64,000 bases of DNA from Aquila chrysaetos chrysaetos (lineage: Eukaryota; Chordata; Aves; Accipitriformes; Accipitridae), in assembly GCF_900496995.4 (NCBI RefSeq), contig NC_044027.1, positions 8,766,743-8,830,742 of the forward strand, in the 5' to 3' direction. Shown one piece after another: positions 1-10,976 of the stretch. The position numbers were made by a program, and so were the translations under genes. The first letter of the stretch is position 1; the number at the start of each line of letters is the position of its first letter. The notes under the pieces were generated by a model. The model was not told the origin of the DNA. It searched no databases and saw nothing but the letters and a program-made list of their open reading frames with translations.

Positions 1-3000
1 ATTTTCTTCCCCCAACGCAAATTTCCTCACTGGCATCGCTGAAGTGCAAGTTGCCATGGAAACCATTTTGTCTGTGTCCCATGTTGCCCACATGCACTCG
101 GAAGAAGCTGCAGAAGCAAAATGGCCGTTGTGTAATGCTGCAGGGTCTCAGCATACGAGGGGCTGCTGTGCTACACAGCACCCTTCCAGCTATGTGACCC
201 TCTCAGAGAAGCTGCGGACAACTGCATGGGAAAGCAATGAAACCCATGGAGGTTATGACGCACTCGGTGAGAGAAGGAAAATGGCCCCACCTCACCTTAA
301 CTCTTGCAGTGCTTTGCGTGGAGCTCTACACTGATCCTGCTGTGCTCTCAGCATGGACTTCCAGGCATGCTTTACCCTTTTCAGTGTCACTGTGTCATTC
401 CTACTGCTCCACGCATGGAGATGAGGCCCTTGCTGTACTCACGTGGTGTGGCTCTGTCCACCCCGAAGGGCCTGAGTGCTGTCTTGAAGGGACAAAGGGT
501 GCAAGTTAAAGAGAGTTGCATCCATACCCTTAGACTGCACACATTTGACTTCATCCCATCTCTGCCTACCAGGTGCATTTCCAGTAGATTGTTTGGGAAG
601 AAACTGTTTTGGAGCGGGCTATACAGACCCCGACCCTGGTGGGTGTGATGGCAGTAGAATAATAAAGGCAAGACCTGGCCATAGCAGGGGACTTAGCAGA
701 GAAGACAAAGGAAAAAGGCAGGCTTTGAAATATTATTTGGCTTGCTGACATTGGAGTGCAAAAGGTCTTTCCTCCCTATTATCTAGAGTTCCCTGTAGGG
801 AGAAAAAGGAGCTCAGTTACTGAGCCCCTCCTGTGTCACCCAGGAGTCTAGGATGATCATAGTCAGGAGCCAGGGTCTTCGCTCTGTGCCTCCATTCATT
901 TCTTGTCTCCAGAGACTCTTGTTTCTGGCACTGTTGCAAAGATCTGAGAAACGCCTGCTTCCCTCTCAGGTCATGCCTCCCACTGGGCCGTGTTGTCCTG
1001 GCATCAGGAACAGCCCAGATCACAATATCCAAGCAGCCAGGCTCAGCCAGCACAGATGTTGTCACCGCATGACTTCCACTCTTGCTGTGTCCTCAGGCTC
1101 TTTGATCTTCTGAAGGCAATGGGTGCATGCAGGGTTTTCCCAGGGTGGAAGCCGTATAAATGGCAAGTACAACTGCATCCACCAGCTGATCCTTGTAGAG
1201 GACTCTGTAGCGAGCAATGGTCTTTGCTTTCCCAGTTGCTGCCTCCTGGCATATCATGGCAACCTTCTTAGCCATGGTTTGGCGCAAGAACTTAACACAG
1301 TTGCCTGTTAGCAATTAGCATGTGCGTAGTGTGATCCAGCTTTTTCTATCTGGCACCTTCTGGATGGATGCAGGGGAGTTGGACAAGAGCATGGGACTGA
1401 TGTTTGTGTGGTGTCCCGTTGCCTGTGAATGGTGTCATTCCTCCTGTGGCCAAAGTCAGTGTAAAACCTAGAGATTTCAGGGGAGCAGCTGTGAACCCAG
1501 CTGGAAATTTTATCTGCCTTGGGGTAAGGTGTCAGTCCCAGCGGTGGAAAAGATAGTATGGAATTTCATAAAAGAGGAAATCAAGCATTAAGAATATGTA
1601 ATTTGTGCCAGTCATCATGGAGCTGCCAAGCAAACTCAATACTTCTTTTGAGAAAGTTAAAATTCAATTGATAGAAGTAACCACGCAGCTATAACACAGG
1701 CTATGGAAATGCTTTTTGCATACAGCTGCAAGATGTAAGAGTGGTTCATCGAAGGTATAAAACTAAGTAAAGCACATACTGGGTGGCCATGGCAGATCTC
1801 TAAGAGTGGTTGTTAGTGAAGAACTGCAATGGGATGTAGGTATTCCTAGAGGTATGAAAGGATTTGTGATGTGGTTGATACTTGAGTATTTCTGCCATTG
1901 CTCTGGAAGCAATCAGAGATGATAAAATCTGTGAGACAGAAAATAATGATGCCAAATAATTTGGATTGTTTGATAAACAGAGTGCCGAAACATATTTTAA
2001 GACAGTCAGTGCAGAGCCATGTAAGCAGAAGCAAGTATTGTTGGTCCTGCCCTTAGGACAGGACTGTGGATGCAGCAGAAACATTGAGGGGAAAGGACGC
2101 CTCTAATATTGACCAGGGGGTCAGAGATCACAAATTTCAAAACAAAAAGGAGGCAGTGTTGTCCTTGGTGCACCCCTGAGGGGTCAGAGCAGCAGCCGGC
2201 AATGGCTTGAGCCTCTGTACAAAGCACTGGGGAATCCCGGATGGGAAACCTGCCCACAGATCTGGGGATCACATTTTTTACAAAGAGGCTGAAAAAATGG
2301 CGAAAAAGTCCCTTGAGAATATTTGGAGAAAAACTCCTCATGAGCTGCTGCAGAAGACGTGAGAGTGCTTGCTGCCTGCAGTATCAGGCGTCGCCTACCA
2401 GGAGCAATGACAGATGACTGCCTCTGTGCAGGTGCTTTCCCCAGGGGCTCTGAGCACTGGAGAAGCTGTTTCCAGAGTTGCTCCGTCAGTGCAAGCCGGC
2501 TCCACCACAGCTGGGGGAGGCAGGGTGGTGAATTTGGAAGAAGGTAACCCTCCCCTCCTTGCACTGTCTCCATGCCATGGCCAGAGCCTCCTGCCCAGTT
2601 TCATCACATGTCCTGTTCCTATTGCTCGGGTATCTGGACACCTCCCAGGAGAGTCCCATGCCCTGGGTACCCTGCAGGCAGAGGACACCTGCCCTTGGTC
2701 GGTCTCTGCCATGCGACCCACACAAGGTTAGCTTGGGACAGGGACAAAGAATGGCACTGAATCCCAGTCTGAGGTCAAGGCAGGCAGCGGGTGGTGGCAG
2801 ACAGCAGGCAGGGGCGATGGACAAGAAAGGGGGTGCAGGGGTCCCCCGCAGCTCCTCACCACCCACCTGGAAGCTGGCACAGTGTGTTCCCCACCATCAG
2901 TCCACTGGGGGATGGGCTTTGTGTGAGCAGCTGGGACACAGCAGGAGGACGTCCTTGTCATGGTGTCAGCCATCTAGCCAGACTGACAGGCAATGGTTGG

Positions 3001-6000
3001 TGTCTGCAGAGAGCAAGGTGCCCAAAGGCGTTATTTCTGTGGTGGGGGAGCTGCAGGGAGCAGTGGGGTGGAGACCAAGGTGAAAGTGTCTGAGCAGCTG
3101 TTTTGCCTGAGCTGTTGCTGTCTTATGTTCTGGCTCTGTCTCCACCTCTTTTCCAGATGACACCCAGGATGGACTGCAGTCCCTGAGCAGGTCTTGTGCT
3201 CTCCCTAAATGCTTTCCCAGCTGAGAGGAACTCAGCCCAGCCTACTTTGCAATTCAGATGTGGCTGGTGGAGTTACCAGGCAGCACAGTTCCCTGCTCCA
3301 GTGGTGGTGCAGCACAGAGCTGCCCTGCTACAGGCATCTGTGTTGTCTTTACTCAGGTCTCCCCACAGGGCACAAGATCTAGGGCTCTAAGGGCCTTTGC
3401 CACCCTCCCAAGCACAGTGTGTATCACCTCTGGAGTCCCTGTCATCACAGAAAGAAGCTGCAGCAGTATCCTATGCCAAGTGACCAGAACTGAGGTATCT
3501 CTCCCCTCCACTGTCAGGTTACTGCATCACCCATGCGCAGCACCATTCCCACCATCCACCAGCGCTTTGCCTTTGTCCAAGGCAGCTGGGCATTCACAGG
3601 GCTGGGGGGAGTTAAAACAAGAAGACAGCAGTTAGGCTGGCTTTTGGACACCAAGAGATCCCTAAGCGGGCAGGGAGATTTTCAGGTGACTGGTAAGAGG
3701 ATGGGACATGGAACATCAATGGCCAGAGGCAAAGATGGTGAGAAACACAGAAACAGCTTCTGTGAAACCAGAAGGAACTGAATGCACAGAAACACACAGT
3801 CAGATGTGCAGTAGGAATGGGTGGCGATTTCCACTGGAATAATTTTCTAAGGGAAAAGCATTCACATGTTTGAAATGCTCTGTAGGGAAATTTTCATTTT
3901 GACAGAATTCCAATTTTCTGCTAGAAAACCAGCCAAGATGTGGCTGGGCTTCAGCTGCCTGCACATCATGTCCCAGGAGATGGGACAACTTGTCCTCAAG
4001 GGACTTCCAGCCCCTGGGACTGCTGCATAGCAGAGGCTGGAAAGGAGCTCAGAGAGATCGGTCACTGCTTGGGGGTTTCCTGCATGTCTTCACCTCAGAG
4101 GATGCTGGAGCCTGGGCCCAAGTAATGCAGTGTTGCAGTCACTGGTGCAGAGCGGCTGGAGATGGAGCACACTGGGCAACATCAGCCCCCATGCAGCCCT
4201 TGGTGCTCCCCAACATGCACAGCCCACCATGCTGGAGCTCAGTCCAACAGCTTGGGTGTCCATGGAAAAGCTTGCCAATGGGATGTGGCTGCCTTCCTTC
4301 ACAAGGTAGAGCTGACATCCAGGGCTGTCAGATTCACTCCCTTTATCTCCAGAGACTCTCTGGGGACACTGGGACACCAGAGTCCACTGTTGCACCAATA
4401 ACCTGCAGCCCTGCTCATTGCAAGATGTGGTGGTTTGTGCCTGTGCAGCTTCTTGCTCAAGCAGAAATGGTCCCACCATTTGAAGAGGCTGGAGGTGTGC
4501 TGGAGGGACCAAATTCCCTGGGAAAGGGGCCATATGAACTTCTCCAGGTGGCTCTGTCTCCCCAGCAGAGTCCAGGTGGTGACAGACTTCATTGGTAGGC
4601 AGACATGCCACCTTGTTGCACCATATCAAGTAGGGAGTGAGATCTCTGGCATGTCCAACCTCTTTGAGCTGGTATGAAGCTGAAAAGGGGGAAGGAAAAA
4701 GAGGTCAATGACAAATGAGGCACTCTGGAACTTGCAACCCTTCCAGAGACAGGTGTCCTCAATATCAGGACATTGTCTTCACACTGATGTGTGCAGAAAT
4801 GTGCAAGAGTTCCCACCTCTGAAACCTACCTTTGGGAGGCGGCAGCAAGCATCTCCTCAGCAGAGACCCTTTGTCTGCGTGCCCAAGCCCCCTGTCCCGC
4901 TCCCAGGAGCCCACCACAGGGCTCAGAGCTCCCCTTGCATCCCGGGGTCCAGCTCTGCACTGCCCCAGCCAGACGCGTATCTGCCCCCCCTGTAGTGCAC
5001 AGTGCCTAGGACACACTAGTACGCAGTACTTCATGTTGCTGCTGGGAAATTTTCATGTCTTTGCAAATGTTCAATTAGCTCCAGGGGCTCCCCAGCCCAT
5101 GCAGGTCCCACGTGAATGCTCCTGACTTTGGGAAAACAGAAAAATTAGAGGGCTGCTTTCCAACTTGCCAGATGTGGCTTTCAAAGACACCAAACATGAC
5201 AATCGAGAGATGTACAGCCTCAGGAGTAGCTTTGGAGGATGCTGAGCAAGCCAGACAAAGCCAGAGCTGGCCCAGTTGTGTCAATATGGCATGTAGGGGC
5301 AGGAGCTGAGTGGCAGACTTTCTGCTGCACTTGATGTACTTTACCCCAGGAACCAGCTGGCAGGCTGGAGCATGGAGCCTGGGTGTGCTCGAATGTGCAC
5401 CAGAACAGCTAATTGGTGGGTTAGGGCCCAAATGCAAAATCCAGAGCACAGGAATGTGACAGCAAACCTGCCCCTTGAGAGCTGTGCCCTCCTGTCATGT
5501 GTGATTGATACTTGCTAGAAGATCAAAACCTTGTTGCTGAGGTCAGATAGAAAGATTGATTGCACAAGTTTGATTATGAAACCAGCCTAAAAGCAAATTA
5601 AAACATGATAAGACAAGGCTAAACAGAACTGGTTTTGAAGAAAACACTGCTTTTATCTCATTTCCTTCCCTGAAGATATCTGTAATGTTCTTCTAAGTCA
5701 GCGCATCTGGAAAGCAAGACACACATCTCAAGGTGGGCTTCCTGGAAAGACAAACACACAGGTAGGGTTATTTGGTGAAAAATGTCATTGAAAGTCTTTG
5801 TGGCCAACAACCCAGTTCTCCAAGGCTTCATCCTCCTCCTGCAATCCTGTGAATTGCCTTTTACTTCCCATTTCTGTTGCCATGTCAAGTCCTAGCCCTG
5901 ATCTAATGCAGAGATGTGCTAGAAAATCCCAGCCAGTCTAAGGATTTCTAATACTAGCTAAACACCATGTTTCCCCTTTACTTGTTTTTCTATAGAGTTA

Positions 6001-8553
6001 AACTTCGTGTCTTCAACCTTTTGAAGCAGATGAATCCTCTCTACCATGACCACTGCTCCTGTATGTGTCAAACCTGGGGAGAGAAGCATTTTAGCCTTAG
6101 GTGGTTAGTTCAGCAAATTCAGAAGCATTTGAAATTGGGGTTTTGTACATGGTGAAAGGCATTCAGCATCTGTAACCATAGGCACTACTTCAAATTCCAA
6201 ACAAATGCTTTAGTGTAGCTAAGGTTGATATGTCAAAAGACTGTCAGTATATCCTAAAAATAAATACAGAGATAATAACCTGCAGAAGCCACAGTTACCT
6301 CACCAATGCTTAATTGTACTCAGTTTACATAATTTACAGGAACATTTACTGCTTCTTGGACTCAAATGTCCTAGCTTCCTCCTTTTCTGTTTCCCAGCTA
6401 CCTTGGGATGGTCCCCTGCAGGTCATTGCCCAGCTTTGCCTAAGAAGTTAAGAATGAGAAGGAAATCTCTGCATTGGACTTGATTTTCCCTTCTAACATG
6501 GAGTGTGCTTCATCCCAATACTGCCCATCCCCAGCACCCTTGAGCCAGGCACCCCAGAAAGCAGGAGGACACAAGGTAGAGCCACACGCCCTGCGTGTGT
6601 GTGGAGGTCCTGCACTACTCAACAAGTTCCTGGGTGCTCCTGCCACCACCCCATTCCGGAACTCCCAGAACCCTGTCCTGGGCCCATTATATCCATGCCT
6701 CTTGCACTCAGTCTTTAACACCTGGGCCTTCTGGGCAGCCTTCACACATCAAGGGCTCTTTCATTTCTGTTCACTGCCCCAACCCGTGCCTGGGGAGCAG
6801 AAGTTCCCACAGTGCTATACCAGACGTGCCCTGAGTAACCCTTGATGCTTCATCAGCGGTGGTGAATGCTTCATTGGGGGACACACCCCTGTGTGTCCCA
6901 CCAGGGATGCTGTGGGTGCCCTGGCCCTCCTGTTTGCACCTGTGAGATGTCTTGGAAGAAAGATGTTTAAGATATCTGGGGAAAAAGAGCAGAGCAAAGG
7001 AGGTAAGTGTTCATAAAGGTCAACCAGTTCTTGGACTGAGCCCTTCCTTGCCATGGAGGTAGCTATTGCTGCTGGGTTTATGCAGCGACACCCTGGGGCT
7101 CTCTGTATTTCCCATTTGCCCTTTTGTTTTCCATCCTGCTTGACTGAGTTCCGCCCACTAATAAATTCCTTCAAACTTGGAAAAGAGATCAGATATAAAC
7201 TTAAAAGGAAAGTACTAGATTGACACAAAGCCCTGTCTAGTTCAGTGACTAGTAATGGATGGGTAAAGTCACCTTCTGATTTTCAAGACTTCAAGTCTCC
7301 TCTGTTCATGCCACTCCCTGCTTCTGATCATTCTCCTTTCTTTCTATCTCCTCTAGGTTTACTCCATGCAAGGTGATGTGGCCACCATTACATGCACCCT
7401 GTAGTAGACCAAAAGTGCAGGTGGTTTTTTTGCTCTGTTCCCTATTACATTCCTAATTATTCTTGAAGGAGGACTATTATGCCTGAAAGCTTGTCAACTT
7501 TTTTCCAGCTGTATCAGCTCATCTAATAGAAAATATTATTGTCCTCTACAGACCTTGCTTCTTTTATACGCTTAGATCATCATACCTACAAAAGCATTAA
7601 TAATAGTTATTCCTAACATTTCATTTGTCTTTTTAAGCAGCGTGGACCAGTGAGCAGACATATTCACAGACCAAGTCAAGTAACGCTCAGATCTCTTTCT
7701 GAGTGCCGATTAACAGCTAACACTCTCCTGTGGGTCTTCACCACGTGCATTACATTTCACTGGCAGAGACTGCTGTTTGCCTGCCAGTCACTGAGGGGTT
7801 TGTAAGGCTTCTTTTGCAGTAGTTCACAGTCAACTTTACATTTTACCACAGTAAATAATTTAGAATCATCTTAATCAGATGATTTAGACTTGTTTATCCC
7901 ATTTCCCAGATTCTGTGGCAATAAATGCATGCCACTTTCCATTGTAACACCTGAACATCTATTCCTTTTCCTTGCTTCCTATTTTCTCTCCAGTTACAGA
8001 AGCAGAGGTTCCCCCTGTTATTTCAGGGTTATTTAAGGACCTTTTGCAACATACCTTAAAGGAAGTGTCTTGAAAAGCCAAGTGACCATCGTATGAACTC
8101 GTTCACCTGTTTGCTGACTCCTCAGATCTGTTTGCGAGATGTGACTTCTCTGTGCAAACAGGGTGCTGACTCTTCCCCAACAGAGGATATTCATTGCTGT
8201 GTCTCTCAACGCCTTCACTGCAGCATCTCATGGATTTGCCCAGCACAGTACTGAGACTCATTGGTCTGCCAGTCCCCAAACCACCCATCGAGTCTCTGTT
8301 TTTGTGCAACAAATGTATTTATTATGTGCTTTTATGCCTTTAGTAAGTCGCTCTTGAAAAATCCCTCTTTGACCTGCCTTATTTTGACTTGATCTGTCAC
8401 TTGCCGGAGTTGCTGCTTTCCTCCTTTTCCCCGTTCAGACAGGACCTGCAGCCTGTCTCTCTCTGAGGGTATCTGTTTACTTCCAACTGTTGTGTTCAAT
8501 CTCCTGCATAACTACACTAGCATTCTTCTCCTAGAACAGGTTTCCAACAGGTC
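1..8553. other. Non-coding flank upstream of the provirus
   Basis: I find no gene here that I can support. The longest open stretches, at about 2.4-3.1 kb and 4.0-4.6 kb, occur on both strands at once, lack splice-bounded conserved segments and contain no recognisable domain. A 73-codon minus-strand stretch near 1.1-1.3 kb looks protein-like in composition, but I cannot assign it to a family. No low-complexity block or young interspersed repeat stands out by eye. Ancient decayed repeats would be missed this way. Confidence 0.5.
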
Positions 8554-8558
8554 ATATA
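8554..8558. repeat. Target site duplication, left copy (ATATA)
   Basis: The five bases directly before the 5' LTR repeat directly after the 3' LTR at 17418-17422. This marks the integration site. The sequence is simple, so the exact length (4-6 bp) depends on where the LTR edge is drawn. Confidence 0.75.
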
Positions 8559-8565
8559 TGTGATA

Positions 8566-8599
8566 AATTCATCTTATGTATTAATTCATCTTATGTATT
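8566..8599 (+). repeat. Tandem 17-bp duplication at the start of U3
   Basis: The unit AATTCATCTTATGTATT occurs twice head to tail at 8566-8582 and 8583-8599. The same pair is in the 3' LTR, so the duplication existed before integration. Confidence 0.9.
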
Positions 8600-8909
8600 T
8601 GTTAATGAAACCGGTTTTGTAAGCCTTGCACAGTATGTTCGCTTTTGCAAGGCAGTGTTAGCTCCTGCAAACAGGTGCAGTTGGAAACTTTGTACCTGTA
8701 AGGTCCTGCTAAGTGAACGGGATAGCTCGGCTTTCAATGCCTAATAAGGAAATATTTTAAGGTACGCATGCTCTAAACGACAAGAAACACAGAAGAAGAC
8801 TACAACCTTCATCCCACGACCCCCTTAGCAACCAGGCGCGCAATCGCAGAAGACGCTAAACAAGGCCACGTGGGCTGAGACTCTGGGTTTTAGCCCGGCA
8901 ACCAAGGAC

Positions 8910-8917
8910 TATAAAAA
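8910..8917 (+). promoter_or_regulatory. LTR TATA box
   Basis: TATAAAAA precedes a G-rich stretch. Initiation is expected about 25-30 bases downstream, near 8940. The same box lies at 17258-17265 in the 3' LTR. Confidence 0.8.
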
Positions 8918-9008
8918 GGGGGCTCTAAAGGGGTTGGGTGCGCGCCTGTTGGTAGAGCAGAGACTCCCCGGCCGCCCAGCGCTGTTTTGCCTGTTTGCTG
9001 CTTGCTTC

Positions 9009-9014
9009 AATAAA
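9009..9014 (+). terminator. LTR polyadenylation signal, intact in the 5' copy
   Basis: AATAAA lies about 70 bases after the expected start of R, a normal spacing for a retroviral R region. The equivalent hexamer in the 3' LTR is changed to GATAAA. Confidence 0.8.
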
Positions 9015-9073
9015 TTTTGATTGGACTGTCCACAGGCTGGCGTATAATTTGTCGTCGCCACCCATAACAATTT

Positions 9074-9091
9074 TGGTGCCGTGACTCGGAT
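9074..9091 (+). promoter_or_regulatory. Primer binding site for tRNA-His
   Basis: TGGTGCCGTGACTCGGAT begins four bases after the LTR. It is complementary over all 18 bases to the 3' end of vertebrate tRNA-His, as I know that tRNA. The same primer is used by HERV-H-like class I elements. The family comparison is from knowledge and was not checked by a search. Confidence 0.85.
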
Positions 9092-9457
9092 AAGGTAACT
9101 TGGTTCGGAATCTAAACTCTGGGGAGGCGCCCCATCTTGGGATGGCCCCGGAGTGGACGATATCCTTTCCAAGACCCTTACCTCCGAACCCTAAATTTGG
9201 CAAGCAGGCAAAAGAACACTGCAGTACCCCGTAATTTTTGTGCACAAAGATCCGGGCGAAGACTCCAGGTTAAGTGAGTATTAAAAGCGTTCCCGTTCGG
9301 TCGGGGTGGGTTTCCCGAAGTGCGCATGAACGAGACGCTCCCGAGAGGAGCGAAGTGAGTGCGGACCCTCTTGTAGTGCGGTTCTCGTTGCCCGCGAGGG
9401 CGTGAGCCACGAACGAGGGGCGCGCGCGTGTGTGTGTGTGAGAAGACACTTCGGAAG
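9092..9457 (+). other. Proviral 5' leader
   Basis: This is the untranslated leader between primer site and gag, where packaging and dimer signals would lie. Splice-donor-like sites are GTTAAG after CAG at 9269, GTGAGT at 9355, and GTGAGG after AAG at 9506, just inside gag. I cannot tell which one is used. A short GC/GT dinucleotide run precedes the gag start at about 9420-9441. Confidence 0.5.
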
Positions 9458-10934
9458 ATGGGGCAGAAGAAAAGCAAGCCTTCTGACTCCATGAGGGGCC
9501 CCAAGGTGAGGTTACCCGACATACCGCCAGACAGCCCTCTAGGATTAATCATTGCCCATTGGGATGACTGGCCGCCCAGACAAGGCAAAAGTAGAGAAAA
9601 AATGATACATTATTGTATGCAGGTGTGGGGTGGTAAACAAATCAGAGGAGATGGGGTATTTTGGCCTGTTTTTGGGTCATTTGAGGATTGGATATGCCAG
9701 GCCCTAAACATATGTGTAAATACTAAGGAGCCCTTCAGTTTAGAAGAGAGTGAATATGCTAGTTTATGAATAAGATTAGATACCCGAGTCCACGTGTTTA
9801 CTCTAAGTGAAAAGAACCATAGGAAAAAAAACTAAAAACCCCAAAGAACTTCCCGCACCTCCTCCCCCTTATGTTCCCCCTACACCCGCGCCTGACCCAA
9901 CCCCCCCTCCCTCCTCTCCCCCGACAGCCCCAGACTCAGACTTAGGCTCTCCTAGTTCCCCTGAAGAGACTCGGAGAATAACGAGGAGTCAGACTAGGAG
10001 GAAAGACCAGTTAGAGGAAAGACTATACCCCTTAAGAGAAATAGCTATGGGAGGACCACAACCTGGCATGGGATTTGTGCCAGTACCTTTGAACTCCGGA
10101 GATATAAGGGAATTTAAGAAGGAGATGGGGAACCTTTTAGAAGACCCTTTGGGAGTATCCAAAAGGTTAGACCAGTTTTTGGGTCCTAATGTATATACCC
10201 GGGAAGAGTTGCAGGCAATTTTAGGCATACTATTCACAGTAGAAGAAAGGGAAATGATTCAAAGAGCAGGAATGAGAGTTTGGGATCAGCAGCACCAACG
10301 CGGACCAGGCACAGATATTAAATGGCCATTACAGCGGCCGAACTGGGATAACCAGAATGCAGAACATAGAACTCATATGGCGGATCTGCGTACTATAATT
10401 GTTCAAGGCATTAAGGAATCTGTTCCCCGAGGACAGAATATTAACAAAGCATTTAGTGAACACCAAAAGAAAGATGAGACCCCCACTGAATGGTTAGAGA
10501 GACTGAGAAAGAATCTGCAGCTCTATTCCGGGCTGGACCCTGCCACTCCGGTAGGGCAAGCCCTGTTAAAAACTCAGTTTGTGGCGAAATCATGGGTAGA
10601 TATTAGAAAGAAACTGGAAAAGTTGGAAGATTGGCAGGAGCGAGGATTAGATGAATTGTTAAGAGAAGCTCAGAAAGTGCATGTGAGAAGGGAGGAAGAG
10701 ATCCAGAAAAGGCAAGCAAGGATTTTGGTGGCAGCTGTCCGAGAACGACAGAGAGGAGTAGCACGCCGTACGGGGGGATGTAGTGCCCAGGGGCCAAAGG
10801 AAAGACCCCAAGGAAGCCAGGGTGACACAAAGGATTTGAGACAGGTTGAGTGTTTCTACTGTCAAAAGAAAGGACACCTGAGGAGGAACTGTAGAAAGCG
10901 TATACAGGATGAACGGATGTTTAAAGAAGATTAG
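9458..10934 (+). pseudogene. gag: gag (matrix, capsid, nucleocapsid), disrupted
   Basis: Gag builds the virion shell. The start at 9458 has A at -3 and G at +4 and gives MGQKKS, a glycine-2 myristoylation-type N terminus. The matrix part is open to a TGA at 9767-9769. The rest of gag lies in another frame. The shift is probably at the run of eight A at 9824-9831, where the first frame ends and the second takes over. The second frame holds a proline-rich stretch with PPPY (a late-domain budding motif), a capsid region with a major-homology-like segment around DETPTEWLERL, a charged stretch, and one CCHC zinc knuckle at 10851-10892 (CX2CX4HX4C). It ends at the UAG at 10932-10934. One zinc knuckle plus PPPY fits gammaretroviral gag. 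Confidence 0.9.
10851..10892 (+). other. Nucleocapsid CCHC zinc knuckle
   Basis: CFYCQKKGHLRRNC has the spacing CX2CX4HX4C of retroviral nucleocapsid. All four metal ligands are intact. Basic residues follow directly, as expected for RNA binding. Confidence 0.9.
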
Positions 10935-10976
10935 GGGGGTCAGGGGCTCTATTTGCTGGGGACCCCTAAGAAAACA
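10932..10976 (+). promoter_or_regulatory. Gag-pol UAG read-through site
   Basis: The gag stop is UAG and pol continues in the same frame. The stop is followed by a purine-rich spacer (GGGGGTCA) and a G-rich arm (AGGGG) that can pair with CCCCT some 20 bases on. This is the layout of gammaretroviral termination suppression, where a pseudoknot promotes read-through. The second pseudoknot stem was not worked out, so the structure is inferred. Confidence 0.7.

Larger units (their letters stand above)
8559..9069 (+). repeat. 5' LTR of the provirus (511 bp)
   Basis: It starts TGTGATAA and ends CATAACA, with near-matching inverted ends. It contains a TATA box at 8910-8917 and an intact AATAAA at 9009-9014, so U3, R and U5 can be placed. 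R probably starts near 8940. It matches the 3' LTR at 16907-17417 at a constant offset of 8348. The differences seen are at 8695, 9006, 9009, 9056, 9062 and 9063. Confidence 0.95.

Noticed and set aside
3990-4629. Overlapping long open frames on both strands
   Set aside because: Open on both strands with no conserved motif or splice boundary.
8940-9000. Possible TAR-like hairpin at the start of the LTR R region
   Set aside because: Only a GGGG/CCCC clamp and a small GCGCGC palindrome could be paired by eye. No stable stem with a bulge was found.
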